Assembly: GCA_900550055.1 (NCBI GenBank)
Contig: URQU01000026.1
Location: forward strand, 1 to 24,722
From: an uncultured Coriobacteriaceae bacterium
Lineage (GTDB): Bacteria > Actinomycetota > Coriobacteriia > Coriobacteriales > Eggerthellaceae
Direction: 5' to 3'
DNA length: 24,722 bases
The translations under genes and the position numbers were made by a program. Below, piece after piece: positions 14,317-22,254 of this stretch. Position 1 is the first letter of the stretch. The number at the start of each line of letters is the position of its first letter. The notes below the pieces were generated by a model that saw only the letters and a program-made list of their open reading frames with translations, did not search any database and was not told where the DNA came from.

Positions 14317-15234
14317 CTATACGGCAAGGCCGACCGTCAAGTGCATCATATAGAACGCGAAACGCATTACGAAAACACCGGCGAACACCAGCAGGCACGA
14401 GGCAAGCAGGCGAACAAGCACGCGCTTGGAGAGCGCAAGCTCACGCCCACCGTGCGCCACCGCCTCCCTCGACACGGCATGCATCGTGAAGGCGGCAAGC
14501 ATGCAACCGGCAAAGCACATCAGCGCGAACGCCAGCAGCATCGTGTGGTAATGCGGCACAAGGTCGGCTGCCACGACCACCGAATTCGCAACACCGTTCA
14601 ATAGCCGACCCTGCACGATATACACGACCATATTCGCCGCAAGCGCAACGAAAGGCGCCGCCATCAGCAACAGGCCGAAACGCCCCGCAAGCGCGCGCCA
14701 TTGGGCGGCATACAACGTAATCGCCGCCAGCAGAGGCCCTCCCATCAGGGCATTCAACCACAACGAAATCGGAACCGTAGGCAAGCTCCAAGTGACGATG
14801 GTGTCGACGGAATACGCAAGGGACACCATCGTCACGAACGCGACGCCCGCTGCCACGATCATCGTCAGCAGCAGCCGCTGCAGCCATACAAAGGGCTTGG
14901 CCGAAAACGAATACAGCCAATACAGGCCGCTGAACGCCAACAAGCCCACCGCGCTGACAACTTCGTTCGAAAGAGGGCTGGAGCCGACGTGAAGAAACAC
15001 GTACAGAGCATTCGCCGGGTTCCCAAGATGCGTGGCCGACGCGACAAGCCCCACCATGGTGACCACAAGGGGGATGCACATGAACATGCTGATGCGCACA
15101 CGCATCGTCGATTCGAGTTTCGGAAGCAACAGCACCGCCGCAACCAGAACAAGGGCGACGGCACCTGAGGGGGCGAGCGTGGTGAACAGCACCAACGTCA
15201 CCTCGCTCAACGCGGTATCGAACCCGGAAATCAT
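14317..15234 (-). CDS. Second DmsC-type membrane anchor subunit
   Basis: A 305-residue, mostly hydrophobic protein with about eight membrane segments, close to the usual length of DmsC. It is paralogous to the anchor at 16111-16968: both have LFTTLAP near the start, HL-x-x-P (His69 here), SPLSNE at the following turn, AY...TI.W...VP in the middle, and a C-terminal R.AFY...L.VGL. Anchors of this family bind quinol and hold the catalytic dimer at the membrane; a His in the HL-x-x-P region is implicated in quinol oxidation in DmsC. The start at 15234 has GGGGGAG upstream. It is last in the operon, 108 bp after the chaperone gene, with a hairpin in the gap. Confidence 0.85.
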   Translation of the reverse strand: MISGFDTALSEVTLVLFTTLAPSGAVALVLVAAVLLLPKLESTMRVRISMFMCIPLVVTMVGLVASATHLGNPANALYVFLHVGSSPLSNEVVSAVGLLAFSGLYWLYSFSAKPFVWLQRLLLTMIVAAGVAFVTMVSLAYSVDTIVTWSLPTVPISLWLNALMGGPLLAAITLYAAQWRALAGRFGLLLMAAPFVALAANMVVYIVQGRLLNGVANSVVVAADLVPHYHTMLLAFALMCFAGCMLAAFTMHAVSREAVAHGGRELALSKRVLVRLLASCLLVFAGVFVMRFAFYMMHLTVGLAV

Positions 15235-15289
15235 CAACTCCCCCCTCTTTGCAGCACTGTTCGATGCAAAACGCCCATAACACCCGCAC

Positions 15290-15325
15290 GGTCCGACGCG
15301 TCGCTGCAGGCTGACGCGCCGGACC
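15290..15325 (-). other. Intercistronic hairpin between the chaperone and second-anchor genes
   Basis: GGTCCGACGCGTC (15290-15302) pairs with GACGCGCCGGACC (15313-15325) with one internal mismatch and a 10-nt loop. No U tract follows on the minus strand, so it more likely marks mRNA processing or stability than termination. Confidence 0.45.
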
Positions 15326-15342
15326 AACGATTCCCTGGTATT

Positions 15343-16014
15343 TTAACGATAGAAGCGAGGCACGACGACCTCCAACCCCAACGTCTTCTGAACGCCATCC
15401 AAGCTTGCGCGCGTCAAACGAGCGAGCCCTTCATAGAAAGGATGCTCGGCGGCGCCGGCAAGCTCATCAAGGAAATGCCCCGCCCATGTCAGGAAGTGAA
15501 GGGCCAGAAACTCGCCCAGGTCAGCGGGCTGGTTTTGCGCAAGCCATGCCATAAGGGCAAGCATGAGCCCGATATGATCCTCCGGCGTTTTCTCGTCGGC
15601 GGTTCGCGCAACGCCATGTTCGCGCATCCATGCGCGCAGTTCAAGGGTGGTCGCACCGAACACCACGCACTCGCGATCGGTGTATACCGAGCCCCACGGC
15701 GGCGCCGGCTTTGCGCCCGGGCCGATGAACAAGCGGCGATATTCCCACGTCAGATCATCGTCCGCGGCAAAGGCGCCGCTCTCTCCGGCAACGCAGCTCG
15801 GCGCCAGGCCCTCGACCATCATGGCCAGATAACGTGCGGCCTCTTCCTCGCCGACGAACGGCCATTCCGCACCGGCGGCCTGCGCGTCAAGCGCGGCAAC
15901 CGCCGCAAACTCGGCGCCGGCATCGCCCGTGCGCGGGTCCTGCAGGAAAAACGGGGCCAGCGTGTTCCCCAGAAACGCGACGCCCTCAAACGTCGCAGCA
16001 TCAAGATCCGTCAT
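15343..16014 (-). CDS. TorD/DmsD-family redox enzyme maturation chaperone
   Basis: A 223-residue, mainly helical cytosolic protein. The family blocks are WEYRRLFIGPGAKPAPPWGSVY (about 90-111), followed by TDRECVVFG, and TPEDHIGLMLALMAWLA (about 143-159), the EDHIG stretch being typical of TorD-like chaperones. Members bind the twin-arginine signal peptide of a molybdoenzyme and hold it until the cofactor is inserted; here the client is presumably the catalytic subunit at 17618-20053. ATG 16014 has AAGGAGAGG upstream. The gene sits 96 bp after the first anchor gene and before the second, so it is embedded in the operon rather than at its end. Confidence 0.88.
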   Translation of the reverse strand: MTDLDAATFEGVAFLGNTLAPFFLQDPRTGDAGAEFAAVAALDAQAAGAEWPFVGEEEAARYLAMMVEGLAPSCVAGESGAFAADDDLTWEYRRLFIGPGAKPAPPWGSVYTDRECVVFGATTLELRAWMREHGVARTADEKTPEDHIGLMLALMAWLAQNQPADLGEFLALHFLTWAGHFLDELAGAAEHPFYEGLARLTRASLDGVQKTLGLEVVVPRFYR

Positions 16015-16110
16015 GCGATCCTCTCCTTATCGCTTAAGGCAACCATCATACGGCAAGGGGCGCGCCCGCAAACCGGACACGCCCCGAAAAAAGCCTCGAC
16101 CCTCAAGCGT

Positions 16111-16968
16111 TTAGCCGATATACAGGCCAACGCTAAGCTGCACCGCGTAGAAGGCCAAGCGAGCAGCGAACACGCCCACGACGGCCAGCACCGGAGCCGC
16201 AGCGGCAAGCGCCGTGGACTTCGTGTTGCGCAGAGCCATGAAGGCGGCTGCTGCGGCAACGACCATGCATACCACGCCGATCCACATGGGAGCGGAGGCG
16301 GCAGCGACCAGGTCCGCGCCGTCGACCAGCGCGTTGCCCATGCCGGACACGCTCATGACCTGCACCAACAGACCGGCAACGCCAAGGACCAAACCGACGA
16401 TCAGCACCACCGGAGCCGCCATCTTGAAGCCGCCCTTCGCAGCGTCCTCAAGCGCACCGGACAGCGCGAGCACGAGCACGCCCAGGCAGATGCCGCCCAG
16501 CAGGCTGAAGCCCAGCACGGCAACCGGAACCATCGGGGTGTTCCAGGAAGCGATGGTCTCCATCATGTAGGCAGCGCCCGTGAAGCACGCGAACACGATC
16601 GCCATCACGGCCACCACGGCGGCAAAGCCCTTGCGAGCGCTCTCGCCAAGCTTGCCGGCGAGCGCCACGATCCAGTACACGATAGCCAGCACGGCGAACA
16701 CGACGCCGGCGAGCAGCTCGTTGGACAGCGGGCTTGCACCCAGGCCGGCGAACACGCCGAACGCATGCATGGGGCTAGCCAGGTGGAAGAACGCGCAGAT
16801 GAAGCCGGCCACCAGCACGACGACCGGGATGGTGGTCATGCGGTCGATCTTCTTCAGCTGCTCATCGGAGAACTTCGTGGTGAAGAAAGCCACGGCCAGC
16901 GCGATGAACGCGCCCGCGCCGATAGGCGCCAGCGTGGTGAACAGGGCCAAAGGCAGCTCGGCCATCAT
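16111..16968 (-). CDS. dmsC: DmsC-type membrane anchor subunit
   Basis: A 285-residue protein with eight predicted membrane segments, matching the length of DmsC. LPLALFTTLAPIGAGAF opens the protein, FHLASPMHAF (His62) gives the quinol-site His, and ASPLSNELL follows. It should accept electrons from menaquinol and pass them to the ferredoxin subunit. ATG 16968 is followed by a second ATG at 16965. A near-perfect Shine-Dalgarno, GGAGGTGAT, lies 5 nt before the start and is built from the last sense codons of the upstream ferredoxin gene (Leu-Glu-Val-Met-stop). One base separates that stop from this start, so translation is tightly coupled. Confidence 0.93.
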   Translation of the reverse strand: MMAELPLALFTTLAPIGAGAFIALAVAFFTTKFSDEQLKKIDRMTTIPVVVLVAGFICAFFHLASPMHAFGVFAGLGASPLSNELLAGVVFAVLAIVYWIVALAGKLGESARKGFAAVVAVMAIVFACFTGAAYMMETIASWNTPMVPVAVLGFSLLGGICLGVLVLALSGALEDAAKGGFKMAAPVVLIVGLVLGVAGLLVQVMSVSGMGNALVDGADLVAAASAPMWIGVVCMVVAAAAAFMALRNTKSTALAAAAPVLAVVGVFAARLAFYAVQLSVGLYIG

Positions 16969-16969
16969 G

Positions 16970-17590
16970 CTACATCACCTCCAGGGGATTGACGACCTTG
17001 CCGTTCTCGTCACCAGCGGGCAACGCATCGGCAGAAGCCTTGATGTACAGGTTCGGTTTCGTGTAGGTGGGCTCGGGCAGGGGCGCGATGTTCCCGCGCT
17101 CACCCAGCTTGGCCATTTCCTCGATCGTGCCGAAATCAAGCGCACGAGCCGGGCATGCCTCCACGCACACCGGCTTCTCACCAGCGGCAACACGCTCGGC
17201 GCAGCCGTCGCACTTCACGCTGTGGCCCTTTTCGCGATCGACCTTCGGAGCGTTGTATGGGCACGCCATATGGCAGTAGCCGCAGCCGATGCACTTGTCG
17301 ACGTCCACGGACACCAGGCCGGTTTCGGGGTCTTTGTGCATTGCGGTGGTCGGGCACACCTTGGTGCACGCCGGGTCATCGCAGTGATTGCACGACATGG
17401 ACAGCGGATAGCTCACGCAGCTGCTGGTGATGCAGCCATTCGCATCGCGCTCGGTCGTGCCCAGCGTCACCTCGTACACCTTGCGGAACGCGGTGCCGAC
17501 GCTCAGGTCCTTGAAATCCTTGCAGGCCATCTCGCAGGTTTTGCAACCCGTGCAGCGAGTGCCGTCGAAATGAAATGCGTATCGAGTCAT
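16970..17590 (-). CDS. dmsB: DmsB-type four-cluster [4Fe-4S] electron transfer subunit
   Basis: A 206-residue ferredoxin-type subunit. Sixteen cysteines form four clusters' worth of motifs: Cys13/16/19/23, Cys67/70/75/79, Cys100/103/106/110 and Cys127/130/142/146, in the DmsB/NrfC order. It starts YAFHFDGTRCTGCKTC, like DmsB. It carries electrons from the membrane anchor to the molybdenum site and rides with the catalytic subunit through the Tat pathway; it has no signal peptide of its own. It lies 27 bp after the catalytic subunit gene and 1 bp before the anchor gene. Confidence 0.95.
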   Translation of the reverse strand: MTRYAFHFDGTRCTGCKTCEMACKDFKDLSVGTAFRKVYEVTLGTTERDANGCITSSCVSYPLSMSCNHCDDPACTKVCPTTAMHKDPETGLVSVDVDKCIGCGYCHMACPYNAPKVDREKGHSVKCDGCAERVAAGEKPVCVEACPARALDFGTIEEMAKLGERGNIAPLPEPTYTKPNLYIKASADALPAGDENGKVVNPLEVM

Positions 17591-17617
17591 CTCTTACTCC
17601 TCTCGTACCCGCTGCCT

Positions 17618-20053
17618 TTAAGCCTTCACGACTTCGCAGATGTTGGTATGCTGCGGATTGCCCTTTGAAAGCGGGCTGGGGCGATGCGTAGTCAGCGTGT
17701 TGATGCTGCCGCCCTTATCCAGGCGAGCCTTGTGGTCGGAAGAGGACATATCCGCATCGTGCCATGCACCCTGGGAAATGGCGACCATGCCCGGGATAAC
17801 GCGCGGCGTGACCTTCGCCAGCAGCTCGATGGTGCCGAACTCGTTCTTCACATGGATGGTGTCGCCCTGCTTGATGCCGCGAGGCTCCGCATCTGCCGGG
17901 TTGATCCAAGCCTCCTGCGGGTTGACCTCCTTCAGCTCCTCGATGCCGCCCCAAGAAGAATGCAGGCGACCGCGATAGTGGAAGCCGCCCAACGCCAGCG
18001 GATACTCGTCGGTAGTGCTCTCGACGCCATACCATTCAGGAATATATGCAGGAACAGGAGCCATGGTATCCAGGCCGGAAACGGTATCGTCCTTCGCAAC
18101 TTCCCAACCGACGGTGTCTTTCAGCAGCTTTTCGGAGAAGATCTCAATCTTGCCGGAAGGCGTATCAAGCGCGCTTGCCACAGGGTCGGCGATGAATTTC
18201 TCCATGGAGATCTTCTTCTTGCCCTTGGTCACCACAACGCCCTTTTCCTGGGCTTCCTCGAAGGTGGGCAGCGCTGCATTCTTCGCACGCGCCTGCTCAT
18301 ACAGATCGCGAATCCACTGTTCCTCGGTCTTGCCCTCGTCGAACTTATCCTTCGTGCCCATCTTGTCCGCGATCAGCTGCGCCATCTCGAACGCCGTCTT
18401 ACGCTCGAACTTCGGCGTAGTGCACGGAGTACCCGTGATCATATAGGCATTGTCGCCACCCGTTCCAATCTGGGTGTTCTGCTCGAAACGGAACATGTCG
18501 GGCAAAATGACGTCAGCATACTTCATGGAGTCGCACAGCACCGTATCGATGCCCAAGATGAATTCGCACTTGCTCTCATCCGACAGAATATCGTGCACAT
18601 AATTGATATCGCCGTTTTGGTTCGTCAAGCAGTTGCCAGCATAGTTGATCATGTACTTGATGTTCACCGACAGCTTATCAACTCCCTTGACGCCGGCGTT
18701 CTTCGAAGTCATCTCCGTTCCATGGTCAATGGCATCGGCAAACAGGAAGCAGGGAATGGATGCCTTGACGGGATTGGTGCCCTGAGGCATGCTCGTGAGC
18801 GATACGGAGTTCGAGCCTTCACGAGTACCGTTGTTCGTACCGGCAATGCCGATCTGGCCGACCAAGCACGGCAGCGCCATGATCGCCCATGCCGTCCACT
18901 CTCCATTGCTGCGACGCTGCGGACCCCAACCTTGCACTACGTACAGAGGCTTCGTTTCGGCAATCTCGCGCGCCAGCTCCTCGATCTTCTTCTCGGGAAT
19001 ACCGGTAATCTTCGCCGCCCATGCCGGGGTCTTCTCAACCTTGTCGTAGCCGCTTCCCAGCACGTAAGCGCTATAGGACATGCTCTTACCCTGGTATGCC
19101 TCGGGCATAGTCTCTTCATCGAAGCCCACGCAGTACTTATGCAGGAACTCGGTATCGACCTTATCGTTCTTGATCAGCCAATGGGCGATACCGGCAACCA
19201 ATGCGGCATCAGTGCCAGGGTTGATGGGCAGCCATTGATCGGAATGGCCCATAACGGAATCGTTCATACGAGGGTCGATGACGTAAATCTTGCCCTTGGT
19301 CTTCTCGCGCATATGCGCATAGTCGTAATGGGAAACGGCACCACCCTGACGCGTCTCTGCAGGGCTCGAGCCGAACACCAAGATCAGCTCAGCATCCTCT
19401 GCCGCGGAAAGCGTCGAACCGCTAGACTGCTTAGAGCCGTACATGTACGGGGTTATGCAGGAGATCTGCGCCGTAGAGTAGCTGTTGTAGAACTTCAGGA
19501 AGCCACCCACGGTGTTCATCATGCGCTGGAACGGGCGAGCGGTGGTAGCGGAAACGCCGGTCGCATACGGCAGGTACACAGCCTCGTTGCCATACTTCTC
19601 GATGACTTCTTTGAGCTTCGTGGCCGCCAGATCGATAGCCTCGTCCCAGGAAATGCGCTCGAACTTGCCCTCGCCGCGCTTACCGACGCGCTTCATAGGG
19701 TAGTTGATGCGATCGGGATGGTTCATCCAACGACGATACGTACGACCGCGCAGGCACGCACGGGGCTGCGGGTCATCGAACCCGGCGTCCTTGCGCGTGC
19801 AGGTGTCCACCCACACAACCTCATCGTCCTTCACATGGAACTTCAGGCTGCAGCGGCCCGGGCAGTTGATGGCGCAATGGCCCCACGTGATCTTCTCCTC
19901 GGACTCCGCGAGCGCCGGCTCGGTTGCGCCGAACAGGTTCGCACCCGTTGCAGCGGCGCCGCCGACGGCGGCCAGAGCACCCAACGCACCCGTCGATTTG
20001 ACGAACGTGCGGCGGTTCATGCTTGGCATGTCTTGCATTGCCTCCCCCTTCAT
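17618..20053 (-). CDS. dmsA: DMSO reductase-family molybdopterin catalytic subunit with Tat signal
   Basis: An 811-residue molybdo-bis-MGD oxidoreductase of the DmsA/YnfE branch. Residues 1-50 are a twin-arginine signal (MNRRTFVKS with Arg14-Arg15, hydrophobic stretch, ALAES cleavage region). Cys60, Cys64, Cys68 and Cys100 should bind the [4Fe-4S] cluster. Ser193 in SYSTAQI aligns with the DmsA serine expected to ligate Mo. SSPAETR, IDPRMND, INPGTDAALVAGIA and FLHKYCVGFDEETMP are DmsA-like pterin-site blocks. The enzyme is expected outside the membrane, reducing an S- or N-oxide or a related acceptor. Coriobacteria carry many paralogues, so the substrate is not settled. ATG 20053 has AAAGGA upstream; ATG 20038 with GGGGGAGG is equally plausible. 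Confidence 0.93.
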   Translation of the reverse strand: MKGEAMQDMPSMNRRTFVKSTGALGALAAVGGAAATGANLFGATEPALAESEEKITWGHCAINCPGRCSLKFHVKDDEVVWVDTCTRKDAGFDDPQPRACLRGRTYRRWMNHPDRINYPMKRVGKRGEGKFERISWDEAIDLAATKLKEVIEKYGNEAVYLPYATGVSATTARPFQRMMNTVGGFLKFYNSYSTAQISCITPYMYGSKQSSGSTLSAAEDAELILVFGSSPAETRQGGAVSHYDYAHMREKTKGKIYVIDPRMNDSVMGHSDQWLPINPGTDAALVAGIAHWLIKNDKVDTEFLHKYCVGFDEETMPEAYQGKSMSYSAYVLGSGYDKVEKTPAWAAKITGIPEKKIEELAREIAETKPLYVVQGWGPQRRSNGEWTAWAIMALPCLVGQIGIAGTNNGTREGSNSVSLTSMPQGTNPVKASIPCFLFADAIDHGTEMTSKNAGVKGVDKLSVNIKYMINYAGNCLTNQNGDINYVHDILSDESKCEFILGIDTVLCDSMKYADVILPDMFRFEQNTQIGTGGDNAYMITGTPCTTPKFERKTAFEMAQLIADKMGTKDKFDEGKTEEQWIRDLYEQARAKNAALPTFEEAQEKGVVVTKGKKKISMEKFIADPVASALDTPSGKIEIFSEKLLKDTVGWEVAKDDTVSGLDTMAPVPAYIPEWYGVESTTDEYPLALGGFHYRGRLHSSWGGIEELKEVNPQEAWINPADAEPRGIKQGDTIHVKNEFGTIELLAKVTPRVIPGMVAISQGAWHDADMSSSDHKARLDKGGSINTLTTHRPSPLSKGNPQHTNICEVVKA

Positions 20054-20222
20054 TCTTTCCTTTGCGCCTCTGTCGAAACGGATGCGCTATCGCGCGCCGC
20101 GACACGGCATCTTCCTTGCACGGCCCTTACGCCATGCGCAACCCCTGCTTCCTTGGTTCGGGCTCGTCTACCCCTCCAAGCGCATTTGGTGATGAGACCA
20201 TATCGCCTTGCTTGGCCCACCG

Positions 20223-20291
20223 TGTCACATAAAACATGCGAATTTCGCGTTTGTCCAGGTCATAGGCTATCACCCATTGCAGTATGTGACA
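20223..20291. promoter_or_regulatory. 9-bp inverted repeat spanning the dmsA/luxR divergent promoters
   Basis: TGTCACATA (20223-20231) and TATGTGACA (20283-20291) are exact inverted copies separated by 51 bp. The left arm overlaps the candidate -10 region of dmsA and the right arm overlaps the candidate -35 region of the LuxR-type gene. This is consistent with one regulator touching both promoters. The remaining intergenic bases (20054-20222) show no gene. Confidence 0.55.
20229..20257 (-). promoter_or_regulatory. Candidate promoter of the dms operon
   Basis: On the minus strand TGGACA (20252-20257) and TTTTAT (20229-20234) are 17 bp apart. Within the spacer GCGAA-T-TTCGC (20238-20248) is an 11-bp palindrome. 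The transcript would have a leader of about 170 nt. The -10 matches the consensus at four of six positions. Confidence 0.4.
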
Positions 20292-20317
20292 GCCTGAACG
20301 CGATTGCGCGCTATACT
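20286..20317 (+). promoter_or_regulatory. Candidate promoter of the LuxR-type regulator gene
   Basis: TATACT at 20312-20317 is a good -10 element. The best -35 is GTGACA (20286-20291), 20 bp away, which is too far for an unaided promoter and coincides with the right arm of the inverted repeat, so activator dependence is possible. Confidence 0.4.
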
Positions 20318-20445
20318 GTTTATAGGAGCCGCTTTCGCATTCCCGCAGCGGCATCCACGAAATCGCGCAAGGGAAGAGCGCTTTGACCGCCCGTCGTCGG
20401 CCTCTGCGGACGAGCGAACGGCAGCGCCCGACGACGAGGACTTCC

Positions 20446-22209
20446 GTGGCACGTACATCCTTCTCCAACATAGCCCGCACATTCAAGCCGAACACGGCAT
20501 CGCTTGGATACGCGCTGTTCCTTGCCATCAACGCAGCCGGCGTATGGGGCGGAGTGTTCCCGTTTTTACCCATGAACTTCCAAACCCCGGAAGTCATGTT
20601 CTGGTTCTTCTTGATGCAATCGCTCGTGTTCTCGCTATGCTACTTTGCCAGCGCCATCGGAGTGTACTACTTCCCCGGACCTACGCGCCGCTTCATGGTA
20701 ATGCTCGCAAGCGCGCCATACCTGCTTGGATGGTGCTGCCTTATCGGAGCCATATACCTGCATGGCATCGCTCAAGCGCTGGTGATCGCCGGCGGCTCGC
20801 TTCTAGGCTTGGGGTCGGCCGGCTTCTACATGCTGTGGCAAAGGCTGTTCGCCAGCTTCGACGCGGACCATGGCAACCATGACCTGATTCTGGGTACCGC
20901 CTATGGCGCCCTTCTGTATTTCGCGCTGTACGCCATCCCGCAAGCCGTGACCGCATTCCTCATCCCGCTGGTGTTCATGCCGCTGTTCGCGCTCGCCATC
21001 GTGCTGAAAAGCCGCCAAATCGACTTGCGGCAACCTATGTTCGAGGACGTTCCGCGCGAACACCCGCAGGTGTATCGCCGCGTGCTGCGCGATTACTGGC
21101 GAAGCGCCTTGTGCGTCGGCGCCATCGCATTCTGCACCGGCGTCATGCGATCGCTGGCCATCGGCGATCCGCAGGTCGGCAGCCTTGTGAACCTGCTGTC
21201 CATGACAGGATGCTTGGTTGCGGGCGTCGGCGTATTGGTGCTCTGGCAGTTCAAGAACGTGCGGATGAACGTGACCAACGCCTACCGCATCGCCTTCCCG
21301 TTGCTCATCACCTCGTTTCTGGTGCTTCCGTTTTGCAGCGACGGCTACGCTCGATGGCAGGCCGCCATCCTGTATGCGGTGTACAGCGTGGCAATCGCGC
21401 TTATGATGATCCAGTGCGCGCAAGCGTCGCGCGACCGCGGCATCAACCCCGTGTTCATCTACGGCTTCTTCGCTGGCATCGTATACGCGCTGCACGATGT
21501 CGGATTCCTTGCCGGCACGTTTGCCGAACAGATACGCGTCATCGGCATGCAGCCCGATGCCGTGGTCGCGCTAGTGGCGGTTTATTTGCTCGGTCTCATG
21601 TTCTTCATCGGACAAGGCGGCTTCAAGCGAGCATTGGCCGCAAGCCAGGCGGAGGATATCGAGCTTGTAGCCGGTGCCCCCCTGCAAATCGGCAACATCA
21701 ACGAGCGCCAAACCGACCTCGATGAGGCCGAACCGGAAAGCGAGGCACTCTCCGCGGCAAGCGCTGGATGCGCCGGCGCCGGCGTTTGCCCCTTCGGCGC
21801 GCAGGGTCCTTCCCCGTTCGAAACGAAGCCCATCGTCATCGCGCGTACGGAAAGCGAAGATCGCACGGCAACCGGCGAATCCGCAAGCCCCCTTGGCAAC
21901 GGGACCTCTTCCACAAGCACCGCAAAACGAACCCAAACGCACGACGCCGATGCGCCAAACTACCAAGACCGTCTATCGAAACAGGCAGCGCTGGTTCGGC
22001 AGCATTACCGCCTATCCGCACGCGAGACCGAGGTCATGGAGCTTATCGCCCGAGGCAACACCGTCGCGCGCATCGCCGAACAGCTGGTGGTTTCGGAAAA
22101 CACTATCCGAACCCACAGCAAGCGCATCTACGCCAAGCTGGATATCCATAAGAAGCAAGAACTGGTCGACTTGCTGGAAACGTTCAATCCGAAAGACCTG
22201 GAAGATTAG
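20446..22209 (+). CDS. LuxR-family regulator with multi-spanning membrane N-terminal domain
   Basis: A 587-residue protein. Residues 1-20 are polar; about 20-415 hold roughly twelve hydrophobic segments (LGYALFLAINAAGVWGGVF first), resembling a transporter-like fold. About 415-520 is a low-complexity Ala/Ser/Glu/Thr linker. Residues 523-587 are a LuxR/NarL helix-turn-helix (LSARETEVMELIARGNTVAR, then IAEQLVVSENTIRTHSKRIY). There is no phospho-receiver domain, so signal sensing is presumably by the membrane domain. Such proteins are typically encoded facing dms-type operons in Eggerthellaceae. GTG 20446 has GAGG six bases upstream; a TTG at 20383 preceded by AAGGGA would add 21 Arg-rich residues and cannot be excluded. 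It is divergent from dmsA and likely regulates it. Confidence 0.85.
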   Translation: MARTSFSNIARTFKPNTASLGYALFLAINAAGVWGGVFPFLPMNFQTPEVMFWFFLMQSLVFSLCYFASAIGVYYFPGPTRRFMVMLASAPYLLGWCCLIGAIYLHGIAQALVIAGGSLLGLGSAGFYMLWQRLFASFDADHGNHDLILGTAYGALLYFALYAIPQAVTAFLIPLVFMPLFALAIVLKSRQIDLRQPMFEDVPREHPQVYRRVLRDYWRSALCVGAIAFCTGVMRSLAIGDPQVGSLVNLLSMTGCLVAGVGVLVLWQFKNVRMNVTNAYRIAFPLLITSFLVLPFCSDGYARWQAAILYAVYSVAIALMMIQCAQASRDRGINPVFIYGFFAGIVYALHDVGFLAGTFAEQIRVIGMQPDAVVALVAVYLLGLMFFIGQGGFKRALAASQAEDIELVAGAPLQIGNINERQTDLDEAEPESEALSAASAGCAGAGVCPFGAQGPSPFETKPIVIARTESEDRTATGESASPLGNGTSSTSTAKRTQTHDADAPNYQDRLSKQAALVRQHYRLSARETEVMELIARGNTVARIAEQLVVSENTIRTHSKRIYAKLDIHKKQELVDLLETFNPKDLED

Positions 22210-22224
22210 CCCCCGAACGAACTA

Positions 22225-22247
22225 CGGCCACGCACTATGCGTGGCCG
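22225..22247. terminator. Hairpin between the converging LuxR-type and SanA-like genes
   Basis: CGGCCACGC (22225-22233) and GCGTGGCCG (22239-22247) form a perfect 9-bp stem with a 5-nt loop, 16 bp after the regulator stop and just before the end of the opposing gene. The plus-strand tail CCTTGCTTT is only weakly U-rich. Confidence 0.6.
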
Positions 22248-22254
22248 CCTTGCT

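Noticed and set aside
16015..16110. Possible terminator between dmsC and the chaperone gene
   Set aside because: A TTTTTT run precedes rather than follows the GGGGCG/CGCCCC stem on the transcribed strand, so it does not have terminator order.
15442..16992. Plus-strand open frame of 516 codons under the dms genes
   Set aside because: Antisense to the TorD-type and anchor genes, and of low-complexity His/Gln/Arg-rich character.
17684..20386. Plus-strand open frame of 900 codons opposite dmsA
   Set aside because: It mirrors the dmsA codon pattern, has no family motif and no RBS; dmsA itself is beyond doubt.
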